Part shown: positions 35,870-44,508 of the stretch, in pieces
Layout: every line of letters starts with the position of its first letter
Numbering within the stretch: the stretch's first letter is position 1
Source: JAVBNU01 sp031551265
GTDB lineage: Bacteria > Cyanobacteriota > Vampirovibrionia > Gastranaerophilales > Gastranaerophilaceae
Length of the DNA stretch: 64,000 bases
Assembly: GCA_031551265.1 (NCBI GenBank)
Contig: JAVBNU010000026.1
Coordinates: forward strand, 9,472 to 73,471
Direction: 5' to 3'
Position numbers and translations under genes: made by a program
Notes under the pieces: generated by a model
Database searches by the model: none
Told to the model about the DNA's origin: nothing
What the model saw: only the letters and a program-made list of their open reading frames with translations

Positions 35870-37242
35870 ATTCTGTTCCCTTAAATACAGTTGGTGTTAC
35901 TAAACATATATACCTACGCAGTATTGATATGACTAAACTAGATATTTGTGTAGGCGTAAGATACTTACTAGAGTACGTGAATAAGGTTTGTGATTCTGTT
36001 TGCATCACTGATAAAAAGAAGTATGTTAATAGGTTGTATGACCTCATCAACCTTATGGATAAGGATATTTTTAAGTATAGTGATTTTCTAAGTGAGGTTG
36101 ATTTTTTAAAGAATAATGGCTTGACTTTGTATTCCTACTTGCCAAGTATAGAGCACTACATAGAGGATATAAGGACAGGTAATTTGTTTGAATCTCTTTC
36201 TATAAAGCCTTGTAGAGTTTATGGTCATAAGAAAAAGAGGTCAATCATTGATGATGAAAGTGACCTCAAACTGAATAATATTTATTTTTACTTTAATAAT
36301 ATATATGAAAAAATATCACCAGTTCATGCGATTAAGATTACTAAGATTATCCTATTTTTAATGATGTGTCATATATTTAAGGATATTTCTTTATCTCATA
36401 ATGTAAGATATTCATTTTTCGATTTAATTAAACCTATAGTGACTGGCTGTATTATTAATACGGACTTTGCCCTAAAAGGCAGGGTTTACAGTGATTATAT
36501 GTTAGGGATGTTACAGTTGACACCCAATCACGTAGATAATAAGTTGACGATAAGAAAAAATACTAATCATCCATGTATTGAATTTCACTACAACAATGAC
36601 GAAGCTGATTTTTTGTTTCCAAGTTATGATGACATGCCTGTGAAAGATGTGAAAATGACCAATTATTTAAGGTATCTCAACGATAGGGATAACCAAAAGT
36701 CCATACCCATAACTAATTCCAGTTCATATATTACGTTAAGAGTTTATGGGGAATCCGATACCATGAAGGTGCATCTGACACTTAAGGGTATAAATATATT
36801 AAGAGAATTGCCCGAGTGTTTTACTATATTTGATATTCCCTATTCTCTCGAAGACGAAAATAATATTATACAGATGACTTATTATATGTTCATCCTGATG
36901 TTGGAGCATACAGCGCAGCTTAGGTGGAATGAGTTTACTTATGATGTGGATGAGTTTGAAAGCCTTGCTACATATGATGAGATTGCTCTTATTAGACACC
37001 TTCAAAAGAAATACAATATAGACAGAGGCTTGTGTAGCCGTGTTATTAAGGCTATTGAACTGGCTAACCTCGCAGAAAGTGCTGTTGATGCCTACATTCG
37101 TAAGCGCTACAACTCCTGTAGCGATTCACACCAAATCCAAGACCTTAAAATGATGATTCAGGATGTGAAAGACTTTCAGGCATCTAATCCGCCTATTAAC
37201 CCTGTACAGGAGTTATACAAACGATTGGATAGTTCAAGGTAA
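35866..37242 (+). CDS. Large hypothetical protein of element A
   Basis: A 458-residue protein with no recognised domain, mostly soluble and rich in Asp, Tyr and Ile. A mid-region segment (IKITKIILFLMMCHIFKD) is hydrophobic but bounded by charge. The C-terminus is Pro/Asp-containing. It overlaps the ribbon-helix-helix gene by 4 bases and precedes the Rep-like gene by 4 bases, so the three form one operon. A replication or structural role is possible, but nothing in the sequence decides. Confidence 0.7.
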   Translation: MNSVPLNTVGVTKHIYLRSIDMTKLDICVGVRYLLEYVNKVCDSVCITDKKKYVNRLYDLINLMDKDIFKYSDFLSEVDFLKNNGLTLYSYLPSIEHYIEDIRTGNLFESLSIKPCRVYGHKKKRSIIDDESDLKLNNIYFYFNNIYEKISPVHAIKITKIILFLMMCHIFKDISLSHNVRYSFFDLIKPIVTGCIINTDFALKGRVYSDYMLGMLQLTPNHVDNKLTIRKNTNHPCIEFHYNNDEADFLFPSYDDMPVKDVKMTNYLRYLNDRDNQKSIPITNSSSYITLRVYGESDTMKVHLTLKGINILRELPECFTIFDIPYSLEDENNIIQMTYYMFILMLEHTAQLRWNEFTYDVDEFESLATYDEIALIRHLQKKYNIDRGLCSRVIKAIELANLAESAVDAYIRKRYNSCSDSHQIQDLKMMIQDVKDFQASNPPINPVQELYKRLDSSR

Positions 37243-37246
37243 GGAA

Positions 37247-38488
37247 ATGTTTTGTGAGGTAAAGGTTGACAAATTACGCTTTTGCATAAATCGAATAAAA
37301 TTACATGAACTGTTCCCATTGTTCGATATTTCGTGTATAGAGCGGAATTTAGAGCACTACTATGGGAAGATAGCGGGCAGAAAGTTCACAAAATCTGGGA
37401 ATCTGATTATCGACATTACCCCCACAAGGCAGTTGAGAGAAGGGAAATACGTCAAGAACAACCTACAAATGCCCTCTGAACGAGTATTTAACCAAGGTTT
37501 AAGCGGTATTATCCCTGATGTAGCGGTTCAAGGGATTGTGAGCATAACGAAATTACACTTAACGATTGATTTACGCTTGAGTGTACCAACCTGTGCCTGC
37601 ATAGAAATGCTATCCTGTCTTAAGTATAGGCGGCTGATAGCCCTTCAACTTTCTTCTAGTAAGCATAATGCCTCACTCTGCTTGACTCATTCCAAACACG
37701 ATATTAGGGAAAGAGACTCCACAGGAGCGCTAGTGTTCAAGTTCTACGCCAAAGAGCAGGAATACAAGGATAAACACAACTGCGATACCCTTGTGAATCT
37801 TAATGAACGCCTATCAGCACAGACAGCTAAGACTTTAGGAGCCTCCTATGACCGTATTAATAATACATTCGACATTGAAGGTCAAAATCTCCTACGCGTA
37901 GAAATACAATTAGAAGACGCCAGCCAACTAAAAAAAGTTAATAAATTTCTGACCGACAATGATGGACGATTATTACTAAGCACCTTGACTGATAAAGCCA
38001 GTAACAACGTTCTTTACAGTAAGTTAGATGAGATTTTTAAGTGGTATTTAAAGGAATATGTATTTTACCGCAAGCCTGTTGCTGCAAACGAAAAATATAC
38101 TGATGATGAGTTAGTCGCTGAACTACTGGAAAAGAGCGGTAGGCTTGACGTTTACAACGCTAGATTTAAAGATTTGGGAGAAGTTAAGAAATTTAAGAAA
38201 TTGAGCAGTAAAATCGCTAACGTAGCCCCCACAAACCCCTTGTATAGCGAGTTATACCATTTATTATTTGATGAGCCTAACCCCAATATCAGCACAAAAA
38301 ATGAGCACGCCCAAAAGGACACTACCTCAACCGCTTTGATGGTGGTGTTTAGCGGAATTCACTCCATAGGGAAGGTGTATAGGGCATCCATGAGAAATGT
38401 CGACGCTCGTGTGAGCGCCCTAAAGCGGTACACCCTCCCCATTGGCTACCCTGTGCCCTATTCTGTGCCGTATTGGGATGATAGTTGA
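37247..38488 (+). CDS. Putative replication protein (phage gene II / RstA-like)
   Basis: A 413-residue protein. Two short motifs recall rolling-circle initiators of the phage/plasmid gene II/X family: FKFYAKEQEYKD near residue 163 and LLRVEIQLEDASQLKKV near 215, with KLHLTIDLRL earlier. No complete catalytic Tyr motif could be confirmed by eye. It follows the unknown 458-residue gene directly and is divided from the XRE repressor by 19 bases, convergently. Being the only replication-like gene in element A, it is the best candidate initiator. Confidence 0.5.
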   Translation: MFCEVKVDKLRFCINRIKLHELFPLFDISCIERNLEHYYGKIAGRKFTKSGNLIIDITPTRQLREGKYVKNNLQMPSERVFNQGLSGIIPDVAVQGIVSITKLHLTIDLRLSVPTCACIEMLSCLKYRRLIALQLSSSKHNASLCLTHSKHDIRERDSTGALVFKFYAKEQEYKDKHNCDTLVNLNERLSAQTAKTLGASYDRINNTFDIEGQNLLRVEIQLEDASQLKKVNKFLTDNDGRLLLSTLTDKASNNVLYSKLDEIFKWYLKEYVFYRKPVAANEKYTDDELVAELLEKSGRLDVYNARFKDLGEVKKFKKLSSKIANVAPTNPLYSELYHLLFDEPNPNISTKNEHAQKDTTSTALMVVFSGIHSIGKVYRASMRNVDARVSALKRYTLPIGYPVPYSVPYWDDS

Positions 38489-38507
38489 TATTTATCCTTA
38501 TAAATAA

Positions 38508-39038
38508 TTATTTAGGGAGACTTTCAAGAAATTTGTTCAGTTCAGGTATTCCAAAACGTATAAGCATGTCTTTAATTTCAGCTGTTTTTGTAGGGTCATA
38601 ATGAACACCTAATGATTTCTTGGAACGTTCCGAACCAAGTTCAAAGCTTGTTATATAATTAAATATACTAAAATCTATGTATGATTTTACTTGATTTAGT
38701 ACATCATATGGAACACCGTACATTAAAAGAGCAGAATCCAAGGACTTTATTTTATCTGTGTTTTTTTTATCATTCAAGGTCTTAACGGCAAGTAATTCCA
38801 AGAACGCATCCGAGGACAAGCCTAAAGCCTTCGCAAGAGAGACTAATGTATATATATTGGGCATTTTATTATTATAATTTTCTAATGCTGATATAGCCCC
38901 TGTGCTAACACCTGATTCCTTTGATAGCTTGTCGGTTGACCAACCTAACTCATCGCGCTTCATTTTTATGGTGCCGCCAATGCCCTTGATTATACATTTA
39001 AGCTCTGTTTCTAGTAGTTCCTGCTGTGTTTTATCCAT
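38508..39038 (-). CDS. XRE-family repressor of element A
   Basis: A 176-residue regulator with an N-terminal helix-turn-helix at about 20-75 (ELGWSTDKLSKESGVSTGAI then NIYTLVSLAKALGLSSDAF) and a C-terminal half that ends IRFGIPELNKFLESLPK. I start it at ATG 39038, with GGAGGG upstream; the longer frame from 39071 would include that site. It is divergent from the excisionase-integrase genes over a palindromic operator, the arrangement of a lysogeny-type switch. Confidence 0.82.
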   Translation of the reverse strand: MDKTQQELLETELKCIIKGIGGTIKMKRDELGWSTDKLSKESGVSTGAISALENYNNKMPNIYTLVSLAKALGLSSDAFLELLAVKTLNDKKNTDKIKSLDSALLMYGVPYDVLNQVKSYIDFSIFNYITSFELGSERSKKSLGVHYDPTKTAEIKDMLIRFGIPELNKFLESLPK

Positions 39039-39100
39039 TTTAAGCCCTCCATGCCTTTTATTATACCACAAGCTTCATTGAAAATTACATATTCGTTAAA

Positions 39101-39118
39101 AAGTTGAAGATTCAACTT
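39101..39118. promoter_or_regulatory. Palindromic operator in the XRE/excisionase switch
   Basis: AAGTTGAA-ga-TTCAACTT has perfectly complementary 8-base arms. Around it TATTCGTTAAAAAGTTGA (39089-39106) and TATTCTTTAAAAGGTTGA (39139-39156) form an imperfect direct repeat. It lies between the XRE and excisionase genes, as expected for a repressor site. Confidence 0.72.
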
Positions 39119-39151
39119 ATATTCATTATAAAATACGTATTCTTTAAAAGG

Positions 39152-39180
39152 TTGACTAAATTTAATTCATATGTTATAGT
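39152..39180 (+). promoter_or_regulatory. Promoter of excisionase-integrase genes
   Basis: TTGACT at 39152-39157 and TATAGT at 39175-39180 are spaced by 17 bases, a near-consensus housekeeping promoter. The -35 box overlaps the end of the second GGTTGA repeat, so repressor binding could block it. Confidence 0.75.
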
Positions 39181-39218
39181 GAATATATAATTTAAAGAGA
39201 ATAAAAAGGAGATAAATT

Positions 39219-39419
39219 ATGACCCCAAACTTAGGATTAATTACATTAAAACAAGCAAGTGACTTGTTTCCAGACAAACCTTGTGAAGCGACAATCAGAA
39301 CATGGAAGCGCAGGGAAGACCTACCACCATTTATTTTTAAGAAAATAGGCGGTACGGTGTACGTCATCTTAAATAAACTGGTTGAATGGATTGAAAACCC
39401 AACACAGGACGCAGCATGA
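39219..39419 (+). CDS. Excisionase-like helix-turn-helix protein
   Basis: A 66-residue protein of the MerR-like/excisionase type: LITLKQASDLFPDKPCEATI then RTWKRREDLPPF and a wing segment GGTVYVILNKLVEWI. It probably steers the integrase towards excision. AAAAGGAG precedes the ATG, and the stop overlaps the integrase ATG (ATGA). It is under the 39152 promoter. Confidence 0.78.
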   Translation: MTPNLGLITLKQASDLFPDKPCEATIRTWKRREDLPPFIFKKIGGTVYVILNKLVEWIENPTQDAA

Positions 39420-40438
39420 GCCAACGGACGTATAAAGATAATATTTGTGAGGAAAACGGTAAATTCTTTGGGAAAGTAACTGTCAAAGGCAGACAAAGAC
39501 AGTTCTTGTGCCATGGTGCTAGGACTAAAGATGATGCGCGAGCTATTGTGGACGCTGAAAAATATTTACTTCGTCAGCAGATAGCGAAGCTAGTTCCTGA
39601 AAGTGAAAAGCCCTTGACGTTTTCCTTTATGATAAATAATTATTTAGAATACGTTAAAAAAAATAAGTCCTGTGATGCTAATGATAAAAACTATTGTAAG
39701 AAACTCTCGAAGTTCTTTGAGGGTAAGCTAGTTAAAGATTTAAAACGGAAAGATATTGAGAATTTTAGAGAATCACTCCGTAATGGTAAACGAAAAAATG
39801 CTACTATAAACCGCCATATGGAAGCATTGAGAAAAGCGTTTAATCTCTTAATTGAGGAGGATTTAATCCAATATAATCCATGTAAAGGCTTAAGACCGCT
39901 AGTTGAGAATAACCGCAGAAATGATTATCTTGTTGAAGATAGCGAGGACGATTTTTTAAACGCTCTACCTTATCCACAGCGAGATATAGTGGAGTTCGCC
40001 ATTTTAACGGGGCTAAGACAGGGTAACGTGTTCAACTTGAATAAGTCACAGGTGAGCCTTCAACGTATGCAGATAGAGATACAAAAGGCTGACAACAAAG
40101 GACGTAAAGAAATACGCATACCATTAATGGGTCGTCTTAAAGAAATTGTCCTTAAATACTATGATGAATCGGAGCATTTTCTATTTGTAAACCCTTTGAC
40201 TGGCTACCCATACACAGATATTAGAAAAACTTTTAATAAGGCTAAGGAAGCTGTAGGGTTGCCTGACTTGGTGTTTCACGATTTAAGACGCACCACTGGC
40301 ACGAAATTATTGAAGAAGGGAACAAATTTAAGGGTTATCCGTGACGTCCTCTCGCACAGCAGTGTAACGACTACGGAGAGATATTTGTGTGTCGATGATG
40401 AGGATATTTATAATGCTTATGCGTTGTTAAGTTCATAG
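39416..40438 (+). CDS. Tyrosine integrase of element A
   Basis: A 340-residue site-specific recombinase. It has an N-terminal arm-binding part, a SAM-like core-binding domain (about 80-165) and a catalytic domain with LTGLRQGN near 198 (first Arg), FHDLRRTTG near 288 (His-x2-Arg), LSHSSVTTTERY with the second His and the nucleophile Tyr near 322. It would recombine the tRNA-Pro att sites. It overlaps the excisionase gene by 4 bases and ends 96 bases from att2, as is usual for tRNA-targeting integrases. Confidence 0.92.
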   Translation: MSQRTYKDNICEENGKFFGKVTVKGRQRQFLCHGARTKDDARAIVDAEKYLLRQQIAKLVPESEKPLTFSFMINNYLEYVKKNKSCDANDKNYCKKLSKFFEGKLVKDLKRKDIENFRESLRNGKRKNATINRHMEALRKAFNLLIEEDLIQYNPCKGLRPLVENNRRNDYLVEDSEDDFLNALPYPQRDIVEFAILTGLRQGNVFNLNKSQVSLQRMQIEIQKADNKGRKEIRIPLMGRLKEIVLKYYDESEHFLFVNPLTGYPYTDIRKTFNKAKEAVGLPDLVFHDLRRTTGTKLLKKGTNLRVIRDVLSHSSVTTTERYLCVDDEDIYNAYALLSS

Positions 40439-40466
40439 AATAAAGATTTAATTCAAAACAAAGTCC

Positions 40467-40484
40467 AGTACATATGCAGTACAC
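40467..40484. repeat. AGTACATATG.AGTACAC repeat near right end of element A
   Basis: AGTACATATGCAGTACAC differs by one base from 32789-32806. The pair, one near each end of the element in the same orientation, fits integrase or excisionase arm sites. Confidence 0.6.
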
Positions 40485-40487
40485 GAC

Positions 40488-40528
40488 AAAAAATTACCAC
40501 CTCTGAAACCCAGTGGTGGTAATTTTTT
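40488..40528. terminator. Bidirectional terminator after integrase A
   Basis: AAAAAATTACCACC and GGTGGTAATTTTTT form a perfect 14-base stem around a 13-base loop, with a T-run on the right and A-run on the left, so it works in both directions. It shields the att site. Confidence 0.88.
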
Positions 40529-40534
40529 ACAGAA

Positions 40535-40576
40535 TCGGAACGACAGGATTTGAACCTGCGACCCCTACCACCCCAA
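40535..40576. other. att site between elements A and B
   Basis: These 42 bases equal the 3' part of the tRNA-Pro gene at 52742-52783, from the discriminator base through the T arm and variable loop to the anticodon loop; identity stops abruptly after CCCCAA. It is the right end of element A and left end of element B. Confidence 0.92.
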
Positions 40577-41022
40577 CGTGAAACGCTGTCATGTCAACGG
40601 TTTTCAGATTTCACCACAACTTGTCAGAATTATTCATATGCATGGTTCTTTGATATTTTGATTGTCGCAGCGCTTTTCACAATTTATCACGCTTTATCAG
40701 AATTTTTGCAACAAAAATGCAACAAGCGCGAGATTGGTGTCAAAGGAGGAAGATTTAATATTAATGCAAAACTCCACATGAACAGGGGCGGGGAGGGGAT
40801 TTTTTCCTAAATAGCCCTCGCTCTACCGGAGTCATAAAAAAATTCTGCTATTTTTGGATTTAAAAACGCTTCTTGTAAGGCTTAGTAGATTCTTTAAATA
40901 AAGAGAGTATTATGTAAATTTTATTAACAAATATATAATAATAAATAAAACCACTTGACAAATATGGGATATTTTTGTAAAATACTTCATGTAACTACAT
41001 ATTAACAAATGGGAGAAATCCG
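40577..41022. other. Left end region of element B
   Basis: No gene is supported; an open frame across the att site to 40810 is accidental. TTTTTGCAACAAAAATGCAACA at 40703-40724 has a counterpart at 52636-52656 and may bind integrase. A GC-rich ACAGGGGCGGGGAGGGG tract lies at 40782-40798. The end of the gap is AT-rich, with a TTGACA (40954) that may serve as the -35 box of the next gene's promoter. Confidence 0.5.
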
Positions 41023-41799
41023 TTGAAAGAATTTAATTTAGATTTTGGGCAAAACTTCATTAGTGCTATAGCAAACAGTATATCGGAAGCTGTAAGTTAT
41101 GATATAAAACAAAGCAAGCAATTATTGAATACCCATACAACTAATAGTACACCAAATTTAATTTGGGACTTGATTAATACAAATATTAAAAATAAATTAG
41201 GAAAAGAAAATGTGGAGATTATTACACAAAAAATTGGCTTATGGGAATTTTTAATTGTGTACGACAAATCTTCAAATAATGTTTTAACAATAATGAGAGA
41301 TGCTCGTTTGAAATTGCTTGTTCGGGGCCAAAATAAATACAAAAAGCATTATGCAGCTATTTTAGCATATAGATTCAACAAAGGATTGCAACCTAAAGCA
41401 AGACAGCGTACCCTATTTGTTGTAAGTAGCAACGAAACTGAAGATAATAAATATAAAGAAATGATGTCCAATGAATTATGCAGCAAATTTGAGTCGTTAG
41501 GTGACAACAGTAGATATGCAATAATAAGTTTTTCTGCGTCAAATTACCAATTAAATTCATTGGCTGTAAGTCTTTTCACTCCAAAATTTGAACCGGTACA
41601 TAAAGAATCTTTAGATAATTATATAAAGCCAAGTTATGATTCAATTCCTGATACTCTAGAATTGAAAACGACACCTGATATTGAAATTAAGTTGACGCAA
41701 GAGGCACTTAAGAAAAAAGACGAAAGCAACAAAGAAGAAATGCCGCTACTTAAAGAAGATGAATCTTCCGATAAAAATAATCAATCCGCTGGAGAATAA
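41023..41799 (+). CDS. Hypothetical partner of the XRE-ImmA protein
   Basis: A 258-residue protein starting with TTG, with GGGAGAAA upstream. It has a folded N-terminal part of about 190 residues (KIGLWEFLIVYDKSSNNVLT, KARQRTLFVVSSNETEDNKY) and a disordered Lys/Glu/Asp-rich tail. I do not recognise the family with certainty, though unnamed proteins of this sort often precede XRE-ImmA genes. It ends 8 bases before that gene, so the two form a pair; a toxin or defence effector is possible but unproven. Confidence 0.65.
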   Translation: MKEFNLDFGQNFISAIANSISEAVSYDIKQSKQLLNTHTTNSTPNLIWDLINTNIKNKLGKENVEIITQKIGLWEFLIVYDKSSNNVLTIMRDARLKLLVRGQNKYKKHYAAILAYRFNKGLQPKARQRTLFVVSSNETEDNKYKEMMSNELCSKFESLGDNSRYAIISFSASNYQLNSLAVSLFTPKFEPVHKESLDNYIKPSYDSIPDTLELKTTPDIEIKLTQEALKKKDESNKEEMPLLKEDESSDKNNQSAGE

Positions 41800-41807
41800 A
41801 TATAAAT

Positions 41808-42971
41808 ATGAGTAAAAATAGATTTAACGGTGAAAGGCTAAAGCAAGCTAGGATATACCGTGGACTGTCGATAAATGACTTGGCTGAAATTCTTGATGTT
41901 TCAAAACAAGCTATTTCTCAGTACGAAAAGAGTGAAATTTCGCCAGAATTTAATAAATTATCATTAATTGTCAATAATTTAAACTTCCCCCCTGAATACT
42001 TTTTTCAATGCGATTCGTTTGATGTGGAAACGACAACAACTTATTTTAGAGCATTAATTTCCACAAACAAGATTAATCGTTTACAGCAAATTACCAAATT
42101 GAAACATCTTGCTATCATTCATGAAGTTTTAACCAAATACATTGAGTATCCTCTTTTTGATATCTCGCATAAAATAAATATTGATAATAAATCAATAGAA
42201 GATTTTACTAGTGATTTAAGAGAACAGTGGGGATTGGGAATAGACCCTATTGATGACATGGCATACTTGTTGGAAAAAAATGGAATCATTGTTACATCAT
42301 ACACAACTGAAACAAATAACATTGATGCTTATAGTCAAAAGATAACTATAAATGGAAAAGACCGGTTTATTGTTGTCTTATCAAATGACAAATTATCTGC
42401 AACAAGGACGCAGTTTGATGCAGCCCATGAATTAGGACACATTTTTTTGCATAACTGGGGCATTGACCTTGAAGAGTTGTCTAAAGAAGAATTTAAAGAA
42501 ATAGAAAATCAGGCTAATGAATTTGCTGCTTCTTTTTTATTGCCGAAAGAAAGTTTTATTCGAGACGTAAGCCTATATCCTAAAGACTTAAATTATTACA
42601 TAGAACTAAAGCGCAAATGGAAAGTATCTATAAGTGCTATGATTATTAGAGCTCATAGATTGGATGTGCTTTCTTTTAATCAATATCAGTATTTGATGCG
42701 TCAAATGGCCTTTAAAGGGTGGCGCAACAAGGAACCACTTGATGGAGTTATTATGAAACCTCAACCTACTCTTTTAAGTAAATCTATTGATATGCTTTTA
42801 GCCAATAATATTTTTACAGTAAAAAGTTTCTTAGATGAATTAGCCCAAAATACCTTGCCATTGAAACCAGAAGATGTTGAATTATTATTAAACTTGAAAA
42901 AAGGTACATTAAAAATAGAGCCCATATCCAAAGAAACAAACATCTTGAAGCTGAAAAATGAACCTACATAA
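41808..42971 (+). CDS. XRE-family regulator with ImmA/IrrE metallopeptidase domain
   Basis: A 387-residue protein. An N-terminal helix-turn-helix (about 8-65; YRGLSINDLAEILDVSKQAI) is fused to an M78-type zinc peptidase whose active site is FDAAHELGHIFLHN near 203-215, with a downstream Glu in ENQANEFAASFLLP. Such proteins bind DNA and cut a repressor or antitoxin after a signal. It follows its unknown partner by 8 bases. It may control element B's state or a toxin-antitoxin pair. Confidence 0.9.
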   Translation: MSKNRFNGERLKQARIYRGLSINDLAEILDVSKQAISQYEKSEISPEFNKLSLIVNNLNFPPEYFFQCDSFDVETTTTYFRALISTNKINRLQQITKLKHLAIIHEVLTKYIEYPLFDISHKINIDNKSIEDFTSDLREQWGLGIDPIDDMAYLLEKNGIIVTSYTTETNNIDAYSQKITINGKDRFIVVLSNDKLSATRTQFDAAHELGHIFLHNWGIDLEELSKEEFKEIENQANEFAASFLLPKESFIRDVSLYPKDLNYYIELKRKWKVSISAMIIRAHRLDVLSFNQYQYLMRQMAFKGWRNKEPLDGVIMKPQPTLLSKSIDMLLANNIFTVKSFLDELAQNTLPLKPEDVELLLNLKKGTLKIEPISKETNILKLKNEPT

Positions 42972-43013
42972 TTACAATAATTTTCCAAATTTACAGGGAC
43001 ATTTACAAGGACA

Positions 43014-44087
43014 TTATTTTATAAACCTATCATTAATTTTATACTTACGACCACGTTTAGATGTATTGGCCGGGATTAAAAAGTTTTCTTTTGTCCATTT
43101 TGCAGCAAGCTCGCGAGCGGTGCGTTGGTTGCAGCCAAAGAATGCAGCTATGTCGTTTGTGGTTACAATTTCTTGTTGTTTGAATAATATCAAGGCTTGC
43201 CGTTGTTTTGGGTCAAGGGTTTTTAGGATTGGTGAAATATCTTCTGTTTTCTGTAATGCGGCATGTTTTTGAACATTCTCAAATGCTGCCGCCATGCCAG
43301 CAATGAAATATTCAACCCATTTTGTGATGTCTGCTTCTGCTCGGCCCATGTAGTAATTATGTGAATTACCAACACTTATGGCAGCGTAGTAGCTGTGTAA
43401 ATCTTTTGCATAATACTCTTCAAGTGAATAAATACCTTTAAGGTCATAGCCCCCTTTATACAAGACAAGAGTGGTTAAGAGCCTTGCAGTCCTGCCGTTA
43501 CCATCATAGTATGGGTGGATTGTAGCAAATTGATAATGTGCAATGGCGGCTCTGATAGGGGCGGGAATTTCATTTGCAGTTTGATTCAGCCAACTTATGA
43601 AACTCCTCATTAAATCCTGGACGTCTTTTGCCTCAGGCGGCATATAAACAATCCCACCGGAAGCACTATCACGAATGACATTTTGCCCTTCTCTGTATGG
43701 TGTAGGTTTTACCTTTGGACTTCCACCGGCTTCAACAAGAGCATGAATTGTTTGCACTTGTTTTTCAGTTATTAAAGACTGCAATAATGCCTGTTGTTCC
43801 ATATATTCAATGGCTTTATAGTAGCCTAAAACTTCTTTCTCATCTCTCACGCGCTGCGGAATCTTGGCATGGTGCTGGATTACTTCAATGACTTCCTCTT
43901 GAGATAATCTGTTGCCCTCAATCTGTGTCGAATAGTGAACGCTTGTGAGTCTTGCGCTCTCACGCAGGGACGCCATAACAGCAGGAGTAATTGGCAAATC
44001 TTTAATATTTTCCTTGATTCGCTCAATCTTCAATAGATTGCTGGCAATTGTATTTGTGATTGTGTAATTTGGCTTAAATTCCGTCAT
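43014..44087 (-). CDS. Fic-family protein (class II, autoinhibited)
   Basis: A 357-residue Fic protein. The Fic core motif HPYYDGNGRTAR near 192 provides the catalytic His and phosphate-binding loop for AMPylation of a target protein. An inhibitory helix motif STQIEGN near 52 matches the (S/T)xxxE(G/N) rule of class II Fic proteins, in which Glu blocks ATP binding. A C-terminal winged-helix part (QEIVTTNDIAAFFGCNQRTA) may bind DNA. ATG 44087, with AAGGTGG upstream, is preferred over the 44108 start. The target is unknown. Confidence 0.9.
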   Translation of the reverse strand: MTEFKPNYTITNTIASNLLKIERIKENIKDLPITPAVMASLRESARLTSVHYSTQIEGNRLSQEEVIEVIQHHAKIPQRVRDEKEVLGYYKAIEYMEQQALLQSLITEKQVQTIHALVEAGGSPKVKPTPYREGQNVIRDSASGGIVYMPPEAKDVQDLMRSFISWLNQTANEIPAPIRAAIAHYQFATIHPYYDGNGRTARLLTTLVLYKGGYDLKGIYSLEEYYAKDLHSYYAAISVGNSHNYYMGRAEADITKWVEYFIAGMAAAFENVQKHAALQKTEDISPILKTLDPKQRQALILFKQQEIVTTNDIAAFFGCNQRTARELAAKWTKENFLIPANTSKRGRKYKINDRFIK

Positions 44088-44231
44088 TAACTTCCACCTT
44101 TGCGTCATTAATTAGTCATTAACATGTTATTATTATGTCATTAATTTGTCATTAAGTAAACCCTTTGCAAATATTTGCGTAGTGTTTCTTAGCATGGCGT
44201 CCCGTTTTTAGTGGTTTCCCGGTATGATTCA

Positions 44232-44264
44232 ATAAACAGCTAGATACGAACGTATAAACGCAAG
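44232..44264 (+). repeat. 33-base motif, copy 1
   Basis: ATAAACAGCTAG, a variable middle and TATAAAC..AAG are shared with 45582-45614 at the same spacing. This copy sits just upstream of the 44278 gene. Confidence 0.5.
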
Positions 44265-44277
44265 GGAGCAATATTTT

Positions 44278-44508
44278 ATGTGCGATAAAAAACTTATAGA
44301 ACAGCTTGAAAACAAGATATCTGTAGCGAAATTGTTATTATTCGACGCGCAGGCGTTGGTTAGATTTGGGGCACTAGCAAGTGATTCATGCATTGAAGAT
44401 ATTGAGTTACAGCTTAACAAAGGCCATGACGACTACTACATACTTTTAAAAGCAATTAATAAAAAAGTGGCAAAGGCAATAAAAATTTTTGATAAAATTG
44501 ATTCTTAA
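44278..44508 (+). CDS. Small hypothetical protein of element B
   Basis: A 76-residue helical protein (LIEQLENKISVAKLLLFDAQ ... LLKAINKKVAKAIKIFDKI) with no membrane segment or known domain. AAGGGAG lies before the ATG. It converges with the XRE gene on the other strand, overlapping it by 4 bases at the stops. A gene II-like or regulatory role cannot be judged. Confidence 0.55.
   Translation: MCDKKLIEQLENKISVAKLLLFDAQALVRFGALASDSCIEDIELQLNKGHDDYYILLKAINKKVAKAIKIFDKIDS

Larger units (their letters stand above)
32662..40534. mobile_element. Integrative element A in tRNA-Pro (about 7.9 kb)
   Basis: The left end is a 20-base copy of the tRNA-Pro 3' end at 32662 and the right end abuts the 42-base copy at 40535. 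Contents are an ATPase, small membrane proteins, a ribbon-helix-helix protein, a large unknown protein, a Rep-like protein, an XRE repressor, an excisionase-like protein and a tyrosine integrase beside the right att site. No capsid, secretion or conjugation genes are recognised. AGTACATATG.AGTACAC repeats lie near both ends. It may be an integrated plasmid, a satellite or an unusual filamentous-type element. Confidence 0.82.

Noticed and set aside
40550..40810. Open frame across the middle att site
   Set aside because: It begins inside the duplicated tRNA 3' end, has no ribosome-binding site and no protein-like composition; the att duplication explains the start.
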